Shown in pieces: positions 53,324-61,735 of a DNA stretch of 64,000 bases. The stretch is from Peristeroidobacter agariperforans (lineage in GTDB: Bacteria; Pseudomonadota; Gammaproteobacteria; Steroidobacterales; Steroidobacteraceae), in contig NZ_RYFW01000001.1 in NCBI RefSeq assembly GCF_004138335.1, positions 62,001 to 126,000 of the forward strand, given 5' to 3'. The position numbers were made by a program, and so were the translations under genes. The number at the start of each line of letters is the position of its first letter. Position 1 is the stretch's first letter. The notes beneath the pieces were generated by a model, which did not search any database, was not told the origin of the DNA, and saw nothing but the letters and a program-made list of their open reading frames with translations.

Positions 53324-53680
53324 TCACCACTTCTTGCGGAGCGGTGTGCCACACATGCGCTCGATAGCTTCGGCGCCATCGATCAGCCGCTCGTGTAGGG
53401 TGGCCACCTGTCCTTCGTGATATTGCTCAGCGGCGTCACAAAGTCCGTCGGCGACGAGGAGCCCTTCTGTGACCGCAGTACTAGCTTCAACGGTGTCTGT
53501 GTTCGTCAAGAACTTGCAGCGGGTCGCGAGGATCGCATGTGTTGGTAGGCACGTACGTCGGAGCGGGGCTGCGTCAACCTGCAGCCGCCACCATGCTGCT
53601 TCGGTCTGGCGAACACAAACGAGCAGCGTATTGATGCCCATGCTGAGCCGGACCATGTCTTCGCGGCCAGGGCGAGTCAT
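53324..53680 (-). CDS. Hypothetical helical protein, first gene of the XRE operon
   Basis: 118-aa protein with start MTRPGREDMVRLSMGINTLL and helical content throughout (VTEGLLVADGLCDAAEQYHE). Resembles its neighbour in style. Divergent from the MarR-like gene at 53782, sharing a 100-bp promoter region. Confidence 0.65.
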   Translation of the reverse strand: MTRPGREDMVRLSMGINTLLVCVRQTEAAWWRLQVDAAPLRRTCLPTHAILATRCKFLTNTDTVEASTAVTEGLLVADGLCDAAEQYHEGQVATLHERLIDGAEAIERMCGTPLRKKW

Positions 53681-53781
53681 GGTTCGGTACCCAATACCAG
53701 CGCCGCGCTGAGGCGAGGCGACGCTCTACCAGCGCGACCGATCTCGACTCGGTTCGCGCCAGTCAGTAAACTCCCGAGCCA

Positions 53782-54111
53782 ATGCGCAGGCGTGTCACAG
53801 ACAGCGCCGACATGCGCCTTTACCTTGCGAGGTTTTTGCAGGCCGTAGATTCGATCGGTTGGCCACGCCACGCCGCGAAAGTCTTGCTTCACATCGCTGG
53901 ACAACGCAGCGGGCGCATTGCTTATAGCAAAGTCCTCACAGATCTTGATCTTAGTGAGGGGCAGCTTGAGCGAGCCGTCAAAGCACTGGACGATGCGAAG
54001 TGCATCGTTCGCGCGGACAGTGCCGAGAGCTTTCGTCATGTCGACCTGCAAATAACTCCAACGGGCGAGGACATGATCGGCAAACTAGACGACCATTCCA
54101 AAGGCAAGTGA
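53782..54111 (+). CDS. MarR-like winged-helix regulator
   Basis: 109-aa protein: HAAKVLLHIAGQRSGRIAYS, then LDLSEGQLERAVKALDDAKC (recognition region) and a wing (RHVDLQITPTGEDMIGKL) matching the LTxxG pattern of MarR proteins. Divergent from the XRE operon. A tandem inverted repeat begins exactly at its stop and may be its operator or terminator. Confidence 0.7.
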   Translation: MRRRVTDSADMRLYLARFLQAVDSIGWPRHAAKVLLHIAGQRSGRIAYSKVLTDLDLSEGQLERAVKALDDAKCIVRADSAESFRHVDLQITPTGEDMIGKLDDHSKGK

Positions 54112-54180
54112 GTCATCCTCGAATTCCGATGATGACTATCCTCTCGCAGTCATCCTCGCAATTCGAGGATGACTGCGAGA
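54111..54180. repeat. Two tandem inverted repeats sharing AGTCATCCTCG
   Basis: First repeat 54111-54137: AGTCATC/GATGACT around CTCGAATTCCGAT. Second repeat 54142-54180: a perfect 17-bp stem (TCTCGCAGTCATCCTCG and its complement) around a CAATT loop. Both contain AGTCATCCTCG followed by AATTC. GTCATCCTCG recurs at 55840. No T-run follows, so operator or recombination site is as likely as terminator. Confidence 0.7.
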
Positions 54181-54410
54181 ATAGCGCCACCCGCATGGAG
54201 AACGCAAGACCGTACCGAAGGCCCTCTCGTTAGAGCGCCGAGAGCTGGGACGCAGATCCCGCGCTCAGTCCCCGTGGTCATCGGCTGAAATGAGAGGGAT
54301 GTCACGCGTTTTAGTCCTTCCGCTGTGCCAAATGTCTGTTCAGCTGGCTGATCTGTCGCTGTAATCTTGACCACAACCTCACCGTCAAAAGAACAACAGC
54401 AGCGTCATCC

Positions 54411-54941
54411 ATGAAAACACGACCGGCTCTCGTAGCGATTGCCTTGCTCATTGCCGCATTCACGGGCTCAGCTCAAGCCCAGATGGCGAAAAACGACTTC
54501 GTGAAGCAAGCGAAGGGGCACCTCGCGAGCGCTCAGGCTCGTGAGTACGAAGAGATGGAATATTGCCGCCTGGGTACGAAGGTCAACCTAGATCTGACTG
54601 TGCTGTGGGTCTCGCAGCGACAGCGTGATCTGCAAGCCGGAGACAAGATCGTTCAGGTGAATTCCACCGAGGTTCGTACTCAAGAAGGATTCCGCGCGGC
54701 AATGGCTGCGATTGCTCCAGGCTCTCCTGTCAATCTCACCCTAGAGCGTAATGGTGAGACAAAGCAAGTCGTCGGCACGTGTAAAAGCGGGCGAGAATTT
54801 GGTAAGCAGTGGAATGATCTGCTCCGCCAGATCGCAAAGAAGGACTTCAAGGGCTGTGTATCCACGGCCCTATCTGCAGTGGTTGTATTTCAATTGTGCA
54901 AGTCACTCAGGCCAGCTCCAGGTCGCGCAGCGCCCGCCTGA
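54411..54941 (+). CDS. PDZ-domain exported protein, probable 5' part of a frameshifted HtrA-like gene
   Basis: 176-aa frame: signal peptide (LVAIALLIAAFTGSAQAQ), then a PDZ-like core (LQAGDKIVQVNSTEVRTQEGFRAAM, broken here for clarity into LQAGDKIVQVNS and TEVRTQEGFRAAM; then GSPVNLTLERNGETK). The sequence after about 54850 (STALSAVVVFQLCKSLRP) reads as out-of-frame. The overlapping frame at 54751-55770 continues with a serine protease domain, so the two are probably one disrupted gene. Confidence 0.6.
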   Translation: MKTRPALVAIALLIAAFTGSAQAQMAKNDFVKQAKGHLASAQAREYEEMEYCRLGTKVNLDLTVLWVSQRQRDLQAGDKIVQVNSTEVRTQEGFRAAMAAIAPGSPVNLTLERNGETKQVVGTCKSGREFGKQWNDLLRQIAKKDFKGCVSTALSAVVVFQLCKSLRPAPGRAAPA

Positions 54942-55770
54942 GGTGTATGAACTCTGGCGATTACGCATCGCGGAGTCGAAGTGGGACCCCACTCTTCTGG
55001 CGCAGATCCGCGGGCGAGTCATCGCCGATGAGCCCTTCTTCCAAGCCAATGGCTACTCGGGTCTATATCGCGAGCTCGAGCGAATATTGAATGAAGCCTC
55101 TCAGCCAAAGAGCGCCGCACAAGTAGCAGTGGCGACCGATGCTCCACAAGGCCCAGTACTCGCCGGCACCGGAACTGGCTTTCTGGTTTCTCGTTCAGGC
55201 ACCGTCATTACGAGCAATCACGTCATTGATGGGGCGAAACGGATCGTAGTGCACTTCACAGATGCCACGCAGGCTGAAGCGACGGTGACCGCGCGCAGCA
55301 GCATGACGGATCTTGCAGTGCTGGAGACGCGAATACCCAGGCAAACCTACCTCGGGCTCGCGCCGGCCCGCAGCGCAGCTGTTGGCATGCGAGTCTTCAC
55401 ATATGGCTTCCCTGCGACGTCAGTGTTGGGACGTGAGCCGAAGTACACGGATGGAACCGTCAGCGCGCTGTCCGGGATCGATGACGACCAGACCTATCTG
55501 CAGATGTCCGTTCCCGTGCAGCCTGGTAACTCCGGCGGTCCGGTCATCGATGACACCGGCAACGTCGTCGGAGTGGTCGCCTCCACGGCTGCGATCACAG
55601 CCTTCCTTCGAAACACAGGATCGCTGCCCCAAAACGTGAACTGGGCGGTAAAGTCAGAGTACGCTGGCTTGCTCTACGCGCAGGCAACAAAGCCGCCTTC
55701 GGTGAGTTCACGTGAAGCTGCCGTTGAACGAACCCGAGCGGCAATCGTCTTCGTTGAAGTCTTCAAATGA
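54751..55770 (+). CDS. Trypsin-like (HtrA/DegP-type) serine protease, 3' part of a frameshifted gene
   Basis: The protease domain carries the full triad: His in VITSNHVIDGAKRI, Asp in SSMTDLAVLE and Ser in PVQPGNSGGPVIDD. The N-terminal 45 residues of this frame are not protein-like; real coding seems to begin near YLQWLYFNCASHSGQL (about 54865). It lacks its own signal peptide, which the overlapping upstream frame has. PDZ before protease is the reverse of DegP order. Pseudogene, sequencing error or programmed frameshift are all possible. Confidence 0.7.
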   Translation: MVRQSKSSARVKAGENLVSSGMICSARSQRRTSRAVYPRPYLQWLYFNCASHSGQLQVAQRPPEVYELWRLRIAESKWDPTLLAQIRGRVIADEPFFQANGYSGLYRELERILNEASQPKSAAQVAVATDAPQGPVLAGTGTGFLVSRSGTVITSNHVIDGAKRIVVHFTDATQAEATVTARSSMTDLAVLETRIPRQTYLGLAPARSAAVGMRVFTYGFPATSVLGREPKYTDGTVSALSGIDDDQTYLQMSVPVQPGNSGGPVIDDTGNVVGVVASTAAITAFLRNTGSLPQNVNWAVKSEYAGLLYAQATKPPSVSSREAAVERTRAAIVFVEVFK

Positions 55771-55993
55771 AAGATGGGAATCACCGCGAGAAGCACCCCA
55801 GGCTCGCGGCAACATCGCTGACTGAACCATCTTGTTGACGTCATCCTCGCTAGTAACGCAAAAAGGAGATCGGTCGGAGGCGCGCGCACGCGCGGCGTTG
55901 CCACGCATTCCGGGCCTCACGGACGCCGACAAATTGCGCGGTACGCGCAAAGCGGTGTCGCACAGTATGTCGTCGTCGCGCGATGAAATAGCG

Positions 55994-56150
55994 ATGGGCA
56001 CGATCTTCGACGACGCTGACATTGGAATCGTGGCCGAAGCGCGAGGACCTCACCGCGCGGCTGATCCGCGCGATCGTCGCCGGCGAAATCAACCGTCCAC
56101 GGATTGGGGCCCTTGCCGAAGTTCTCGAGGACGTTCCAAAGCCGGGATAA
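55994..56150 (+). pseudogene. Remnant of a small gene
   Basis: A frame starting MGTIFDDADIGIVAEA runs into a second frame reading LTARLIRAIVAGEINRPRIG then ALAEVLEDVPKPG and a stop at 56150. The change of frame near 56040 suggests a broken gene. The following remnant starts nine bases later, so the two were probably an operon. Family not recognised. Confidence 0.35.
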
Positions 56151-56158
56151 TCTGTTGA

Positions 56159-56644
56159 ATGCGCGGCCCCATCCAACATCTGATGGACGTTCACGACCGA
56201 CGGCCCCTGCTCTCTGCTACTCGTTGGGCAGACGTCTCGCTGGGGCCGCTACGCGAGCTCGCTTCGCCCGAGATCGATCGTCTCGGAACTCCCCAGTCGC
56301 ACGACTCCAGAAATCTCTGGAGAACTCACCACTCACGGCCATCCATAAGCAGTTGGAGGCGGCGGCCACGATCGGCGCGGCCCTTGAGAACTCAGCCGCA
56401 TTCCAATCCGCTGACAGGATTCGCGCCGCCTTCGACAACTCGGCCGCCGCACGGCCTCGATATTGATAGCGGCGACGTAGATCACATTCTCGCCAAGCAA
56501 GTGAAGGCCAGCCACGCCAAGAACGTCGAGCAGCTACACCGGGACGTTGCGACGTACCGCCAGCTCAGTGCCGAGTGCGAAGGGATGGGGGATCTCTCCC
56601 GAAAGACTAAAAAACTTACAAATGACCGTGACTCAGGACGCTAA
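56159..56644 (+). pseudogene. Decayed gene with two frame changes
   Basis: Three protein-like pieces lie in successive frames: MRGPIQHLMDVHDRRP to PLRELASPEIDRL; then SPVARLQKSLENSPLTAIHK, LEAAATIGAALENSAAFQSA; then DIDSGDVDHILAKQVKASHA to a stop at 56644. Their repeated helical style (SPVARL, SPLTAI) suggests one original protein. Frames change near 56280 and 56455. Confidence 0.4.
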
Positions 56645-56660
56645 ATTACGTAAAATTTGA

Positions 56661-56747
56661 TGCATCATTGAGAATGATGCAATAAATTAGTTGACAGTGG
56701 CGAACTTCGCACACTATATTTGCATCATGAGACATGATGCAATAAAT
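56661..56747 (+). promoter_or_regulatory. Promoter flanked by two matching palindromes
   Basis: Sigma-70-like -35 TTGACA (56691-56696), 18-base spacer, -10 TATATT (56715-56720). A palindrome GCATCATT/AATGATGC followed by AATAAAT lies at 56662-56687; a second, GCATCATG/CATGATGC followed by AATAAAT, at 56722-56747, exactly 60 bp later. The second contains the start codon of the first restriction gene in its stem. Suggests repressor binding on both sides of the promoter, or start-codon masking. Confidence 0.7.
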
Positions 56748-57338
56748 CAATCAAGGCTGGGGGACGCGGTGCGCGTTGCATCTGGCTATCCACTCCGCAG
56801 CTCGGTTGAGTTGCTGGAGCCGGGCGATGTCCATTTTGTGCAGATCAAGCACACGAGCCCCGATGCGGACATTGACTGGAGCCAGGTGCCTCAGGTCTCG
56901 CTGCCGTCCAAACGTGAGCCCGTCTGGCTCTCCGATGCAGATGTGGTATTCACGTCGCGCGGCACACGCACACTGGCCTACCCACTAGTTGGCACGCCGT
57001 CGAAGGCCGTTTGCGCTCCGCAGTTCTTCGTACTGAGCGTGCGGGAGATCGGAAAAATCTCGCCAGAGTTCTTGGCTTGGCAGATCAATCAAAAGCCTGC
57101 GCAAGACTACTTTCAGCGAACCGCGACGGGCTCATACATCCAGAACATTCGACGGGAAGTTATCGAGAACCTCCCGATAACTATTCCACCTATTCAGCAG
57201 CAGCGGCTCATCGTGAAGTTCTGGCGAGCCGCGCAGCTTGAGCGCATCACGCTCAACCGCCTCGTCGAAAATCGAAATCACCAATTAGAAGCCCTAGCAA
57301 TGGGTCTTCTGCAATCAACAAACGGAGTCAAAGCATGA
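56727..57338 (+). CDS. Half-size type I restriction specificity-like (HsdS) protein
   Basis: 203-aa protein with a single target-recognition unit: LGDAVRVASGYPLRSSVELL at the start, FVLSVREIGKISPEFLAWQI in the middle, and the HsdS hallmark FQRTATGSYIQNIRREVIEN, LPITIPPIQQQRLIVKFWRA at the end of the unit, followed by a coiled-coil arm. Normal HsdS has two such units (see 58839). It is the first gene of the operon, with its stop overlapping hsdM as ATGA. If ATG 56727 is used the mRNA is nearly leaderless. It may provide an alternative specificity or modulate the complex. Confidence 0.75.
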   Translation: MRHDAINQSRLGDAVRVASGYPLRSSVELLEPGDVHFVQIKHTSPDADIDWSQVPQVSLPSKREPVWLSDADVVFTSRGTRTLAYPLVGTPSKAVCAPQFFVLSVREIGKISPEFLAWQINQKPAQDYFQRTATGSYIQNIRREVIENLPITIPPIQQQRLIVKFWRAAQLERITLNRLVENRNHQLEALAMGLLQSTNGVKA

Positions 57339-58849
57339 GCCCACAAATCAAACAAGAAGACATCAATAAAGCGGTGTGGGAGGCGTGCGACACGTTCCGT
57401 GGCACCGTCGATGGCTCCGTCTATAAAGACTATGTGCTGACGATGCTGTTCCTGAAATACATCAGTGATGTTTGGCAGGACCACTACGACAACTACAAAA
57501 AAGAATACGGCGATGAGCCGGGCCTCATCGGCGAAATGATGAAGAATGAACGCTTCACTCTTCCCGAAGCTGCGAACTTCTATGCGCTCTACAAGCGCCG
57601 TCATGAAGCCGGAAACGGCGAACGCATCGACAAAGCGCTGCACGCGATTGAGGAAGCCAACATCTCGAAGCTGCGCGATGTGTTCCAAGACATCAGCTTC
57701 AACTCCAACAAGCTCGGTGAGGAAGCGCAGAAGAACGAACTACTCAAGCACCTACTAGAGGACTTCGCGAAGGAAACTCTCAATCTGAGCCCAAGCCGCA
57801 TCGGCAAGCTTGATGTTATCGGAAACGCATATGAATTCCTGATCAAGCAATTCGCCGCCGACTCTGGCCGGAAGGCGGGAGAGTTCTATACGCCGCCAGA
57901 GGTTTCTGAACTGATGGCCGAGATCGTCGCGCCGAAAGAAGGTGACGAAATCTGCGATCCAACGTGCGGCTCCGGCTCCCTGCTCATGAAGTGCGGCAGA
58001 CGCATTCAGATCGAACACAATGGCTCAAAGAAATACGCGCTGTACGGCCAAGAGGCAATTGGCAGCACGTGGGCCCTCGCCAAGATGAACATGTTCCTGC
58101 ACGGCGAAGATAACCATCGCATCGAATGGGGCGACACGATTCGCAATCCGAAGCTCCTCGACAAAGAGGATCAGCTAAAGCATTTCGATGTCGTCGTTGC
58201 AAACCCTCCTTTCAGTATGGAGAAGTGGGGTCATGGCACAGCCGAGAATGACAAGTTCGGTCGCTTCCGTCGCGGTGTTCCGCCGAAAACAAAAGGCGAC
58301 TATGCCTTCATCCTGCACATGGTTGAGACCATGAAGCCAAAGACGGGCCGCATGGCAGTCGTCGCGCCAACTGGGGTCCTCTTCAGAGGATCATCCGAGG
58401 GCCAGATCAGACAGAAACTAATTGAGGAAAATCTCCTCGACGCCGTGATCGGTCTGCCCGAGAAGCTGTTTTATGGAACGGGCATTCCCGCAGTCATTCT
58501 GGTGCTGCGCAAGAACAAGAAGGATAAGAACGTCCTGTTCATTGACGCGAGCCGCGAGTTCGTGTCCGGCAAGAATCAAAACCAGCTATCCGATGAGCAC
58601 GTCGCTCGGATCGTGACAACATATCAGGCGCGAAAAAGTGTCGATTCATACGCGTATCTGGCAACGCCCGAAGATTTGAATGACAACGAAAACAACCTCA
58701 ACATCCCGCGCTATGTAAACACCTTCGAGGAAGAAGCGGAGATCGATCTCGTTGCCGTGCGCGCCGAGCGTAGAAAGCTGCAAGCGGAGCTTAGCGATCT
58801 CGAAAAGCTGATGGATGGGTACTTGAAGGAGCTGGGCTATGGTTCCTGA
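57335..58849 (+). CDS. hsdM: Type I restriction-modification methyltransferase subunit
   Basis: 504-aa N6-adenine methyltransferase. HsdM N-terminal helical domain (YVLTMLFLKYISDVW), GEFYTPPEVSELM (183-195), motif I DPTCGSGSL (208-216) and catalytic NPPF (290-293). Works with HsdS to methylate the target and with HsdR to restrict. Overlaps the genes on both sides. Confidence 0.96.
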   Translation: MSPQIKQEDINKAVWEACDTFRGTVDGSVYKDYVLTMLFLKYISDVWQDHYDNYKKEYGDEPGLIGEMMKNERFTLPEAANFYALYKRRHEAGNGERIDKALHAIEEANISKLRDVFQDISFNSNKLGEEAQKNELLKHLLEDFAKETLNLSPSRIGKLDVIGNAYEFLIKQFAADSGRKAGEFYTPPEVSELMAEIVAPKEGDEICDPTCGSGSLLMKCGRRIQIEHNGSKKYALYGQEAIGSTWALAKMNMFLHGEDNHRIEWGDTIRNPKLLDKEDQLKHFDVVVANPPFSMEKWGHGTAENDKFGRFRRGVPPKTKGDYAFILHMVETMKPKTGRMAVVAPTGVLFRGSSEGQIRQKLIEENLLDAVIGLPEKLFYGTGIPAVILVLRKNKKDKNVLFIDASREFVSGKNQNQLSDEHVARIVTTYQARKSVDSYAYLATPEDLNDNENNLNIPRYVNTFEEEAEIDLVAVRAERRKLQAELSDLEKLMDGYLKELGYGS

Positions 58850-60068
58850 GGGTTGGCGCGCGGTGCCAGTGTCAGACATTTGCACATTGAAGAATGGACA
58901 CGGCTTCAAGCCGCAGGAATGGGACACGAAAGGTCTACCTATTATACGAATTCAAAATCTAAACGGTAACGAGAACTTCAACTACTTCTCCGGCGAGCCA
59001 GAAAAGGAATGGGTCGTTGAGCCGGGCCAGATGCTTTTTGCATGGGCCGGAACGAAGGGTGTCTCATTTGGCCCCACGATCTGGAGAGGACAGACTGGCG
59101 TATTGAATCAGCACATCTTCAAGGTATTGCCCGATACAGCTGTAGACGAAGACTGGCTCTTCTACTGCCTCCGATCAGTCACCGAGCGCATCGAACGCAA
59201 AGCCCACGGCTTCAAGGCGACGTTGGTACACGTTAGGAAATCAGAGATCGACAATCAGATCATTCTCTGCCCGCCGATTGGTGACCAGAAACGAATCGCC
59301 GAGATCCTTTCGACGTGGGATCGCGCAATCGGTGTTACTGAGAACCTCATGAAAAATAGTAGAGCGCAGAAAACTGCGCTATTGCAGCAACTGTTGACAG
59401 GCAAAACGCGCTTCCCAGAACACGTTCGTTCAAGAAGCTTTAAGAACACGGCGTATGGACGAATTCCAAGCGACTGGGACTTTGTTCATATCAGCGACGT
59501 TGCGCGAGAAGTTTCCAGCAGGAACGCGGATGACCATGACTATCCCGTAGTCTCGTGCTCAAAACATCGTGGGTTCGTGAACTCTCTGGAGTACTTCAAA
59601 AAGCAGGTGTTCAGCGAGAACCGAACGACCTACAAAATCATAAGCAGAGGCCAGTTTGGCTTTCCCTCAAATCATATCGAGGAAGGATCGATTGGCCATC
59701 AAGATCTCCACGATCATGCACTCGTTAGTCCAATCTATTGCGTATTTGAGGCCAGCGAGAGAATCAATCACAGATACTTGTATAGCCTTCTAAAGACCGA
59801 CCGTTACCGACAGCTATTCTCCGCCGCGACAAATGGTTCTGTGGATCGCCGAGGCAATCTCCGCTGGAAAGAATTCTCCAAAATTGGCGTATTTCTTCCG
59901 TCGCTGGAAGAACAAGAGTCCATTACTTCGGCAATCGGCATTTTAGATCGCAACCTGCGAACTAAAGAGGCGCTGCTTGCCAAGCTTCGCCAGGAGAAAT
60001 CCGCCCTCATGCAACAGCTTCTGACCGGCAAGCGTCGCGTGAAGATCGACAAGGAGATCGCAGCATGA
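58839..60068 (+). CDS. hsdS: Type I restriction-modification specificity subunit
   Basis: 409-aa protein with two target-recognition domains separated by a coiled-coil arm. The first unit ends ILCPPIGDQKRIAEILSTWD, the second VFLPSLEEQESITSAIGILD; each is followed by a helix ending ALLQQLLTGKTRF or ALMQQLLTGKRRV. Determines the DNA sequence recognised. Overlaps hsdM by 11 bases and the DUF6119 gene by four. Confidence 0.95.
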   Translation: MVPEGWRAVPVSDICTLKNGHGFKPQEWDTKGLPIIRIQNLNGNENFNYFSGEPEKEWVVEPGQMLFAWAGTKGVSFGPTIWRGQTGVLNQHIFKVLPDTAVDEDWLFYCLRSVTERIERKAHGFKATLVHVRKSEIDNQIILCPPIGDQKRIAEILSTWDRAIGVTENLMKNSRAQKTALLQQLLTGKTRFPEHVRSRSFKNTAYGRIPSDWDFVHISDVAREVSSRNADDHDYPVVSCSKHRGFVNSLEYFKKQVFSENRTTYKIISRGQFGFPSNHIEEGSIGHQDLHDHALVSPIYCVFEASERINHRYLYSLLKTDRYRQLFSAATNGSVDRRGNLRWKEFSKIGVFLPSLEEQESITSAIGILDRNLRTKEALLAKLRQEKSALMQQLLTGKRRVKIDKEIAA

Positions 60069-61735
60069 GTAAGTCACGTTCGTTTTCAATTTACCTTCTT
60101 AAGGAAGGGTTCGACGCGTCGAACGCACTGAAGGACAATCACAAGCTCGACGCCGAGGTCGTGGGCGAAAACCTGCCCGAGGGCTCCTCCCTCTACATCC
60201 TCGACACGCCGCCGACCGCGCCGTGGTGGAAAGGTTATTTCGGCATTCAGGAGCCGCTGACGCAAAGCCTCAAGGGCGCGATCATCTTTCTCCCGGTTGC
60301 CAACCGCACTTTCGCAATCACCTTCGGCCACGTCTATCACAATTTCCATGAAGCCAGTTACGAATACGACTTCGGCCTGCGCGTCACGCTGAACTGCCTT
60401 GATCCGGAAAAGCTCAAGAGCACGGACATCTTGGAGCCGAGCGGTGCGAAGCGTCAGCGAACTCAGGTCCCCATCGACTCCGATCTCACATTCTTCGATT
60501 TCGACCGCGACACGACCATTCTGAAGAGCCTGACGGGCAAGGTGCGCGCCGAATACAAGGGCCTTTTCGGCCACGCGACGGGCGCGAGCAACATTCGTAT
60601 CAGCTCCGACGTGACGCCTGAAGGTTTGCCGGGTCTCTGCGAGCAGTTACTCGATCTGTATTCGTCAGAGACATACAAGGTCAACTTCCCGGACATCCAG
60701 AACATCTCGCCTGTACGCGATCCCGGAACGATTGCGTTACTGAACGTGAGACTGCTCGATGCCGTGAAGGCGAAGAGCTTCGATCTGGCTCTCAGCGCAC
60801 CGAAGATTCTCGACTACCACGACGAGCTGTGGGCCACGTTCTCCGGCGCGGGCAGCGGCCTTGTTTACGACGACATTTTTATCGGCCGCTATTACGAGTA
60901 CCTCGAAATCTGCGAAGTCGATTTCAACGCAATCGACAACGACACTCTCAAGAATCACTGCCTCGTGCTGACGAATGAGGACGGCGAAGCTCGCGGCGAA
61001 CGCTACTCGATCTACAAGTGCCTCGTGTTCGACACGACATTGAACAGCGCGAAGCAGACTTACCATCTCTGCGAGGGCAACTGGTATCTCGTCGAGAACG
61101 ACTTCGTAACGCGGCTATCCACGTACCTTGATCCGCTCTGTGCCGCGACGACACTGCCCAACTTCAATCACGAAGACGAAGGCGAGTTCAATAAGGCCGT
61201 GGCGGCGACTGGCACAGCCATTCTTTGCCTCGACAAAACGTCTATCGCGCCAGCGGGACAGAAGGCGGTCGAGCCTTGCGATCTGTACGAACTGAAGAAC
61301 GGTCAGGCGATCCTGCATCACGTCAAGATTTCGACGTTATCGGCGCAGCTCAGCCACCTGTTCAATCAGGGCACGAACTCCATTCACCTGCTGCGCGACG
61401 ATGACGAATCGCGCAAGCGCTTAACGGGCTTGGTCGAGGAAAAGGCACCCGCAGGGAACGTTGCCGACTTTACGGCGCCGATTGCTGCCGACAATTTCAA
61501 GATCGTGTTCGGCGTGGTGACGCATAAGAACCCCGCCGCCAAGTCTGCCAACCTGCCGCTCTTCTCACGCATCAGCCTCATGCGGGCGATGAAGGATATG
61601 AAGCGCATGGGCATTGACGCGGAGCTGTGCTTCATCAAGGACGACTCGGTGACGACGGCTGGCAAGGTAAAAAAGCGAAAGCCCCGCGCCAAAAAACAGG
61701 CAGACGACGGAATTGAAGAGGCAGAAGCGGCATGA
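60065..61735 (+). CDS. DUF6119 (TIGR04141, sporadically distributed) protein inside the restriction operon
   Basis: 556-aa protein resembling the TIGR04141/DUF6119 family: N-terminal FSIYLLKEGFDASNALKD; WWKGYFGIQEPLTQSLKGAI; FGHVYHNFHEASYEYDFGLR; central YSIYKCLVFDTTLNSAKQTY; and a basic C-terminal tail (KVKKRKPRAKKQ). Molecular function unknown; the family occurs patchily and often near defence genes. It overlaps hsdS and hsdR by four bases (ATGA) on each side, so it is made with the restriction enzyme and is likely a working part of this variant. Confidence 0.85.
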   Translation: MSKSRSFSIYLLKEGFDASNALKDNHKLDAEVVGENLPEGSSLYILDTPPTAPWWKGYFGIQEPLTQSLKGAIIFLPVANRTFAITFGHVYHNFHEASYEYDFGLRVTLNCLDPEKLKSTDILEPSGAKRQRTQVPIDSDLTFFDFDRDTTILKSLTGKVRAEYKGLFGHATGASNIRISSDVTPEGLPGLCEQLLDLYSSETYKVNFPDIQNISPVRDPGTIALLNVRLLDAVKAKSFDLALSAPKILDYHDELWATFSGAGSGLVYDDIFIGRYYEYLEICEVDFNAIDNDTLKNHCLVLTNEDGEARGERYSIYKCLVFDTTLNSAKQTYHLCEGNWYLVENDFVTRLSTYLDPLCAATTLPNFNHEDEGEFNKAVAATGTAILCLDKTSIAPAGQKAVEPCDLYELKNGQAILHHVKISTLSAQLSHLFNQGTNSIHLLRDDDESRKRLTGLVEEKAPAGNVADFTAPIAADNFKIVFGVVTHKNPAAKSANLPLFSRISLMRAMKDMKRMGIDAELCFIKDDSVTTAGKVKKRKPRAKKQADDGIEEAEAA

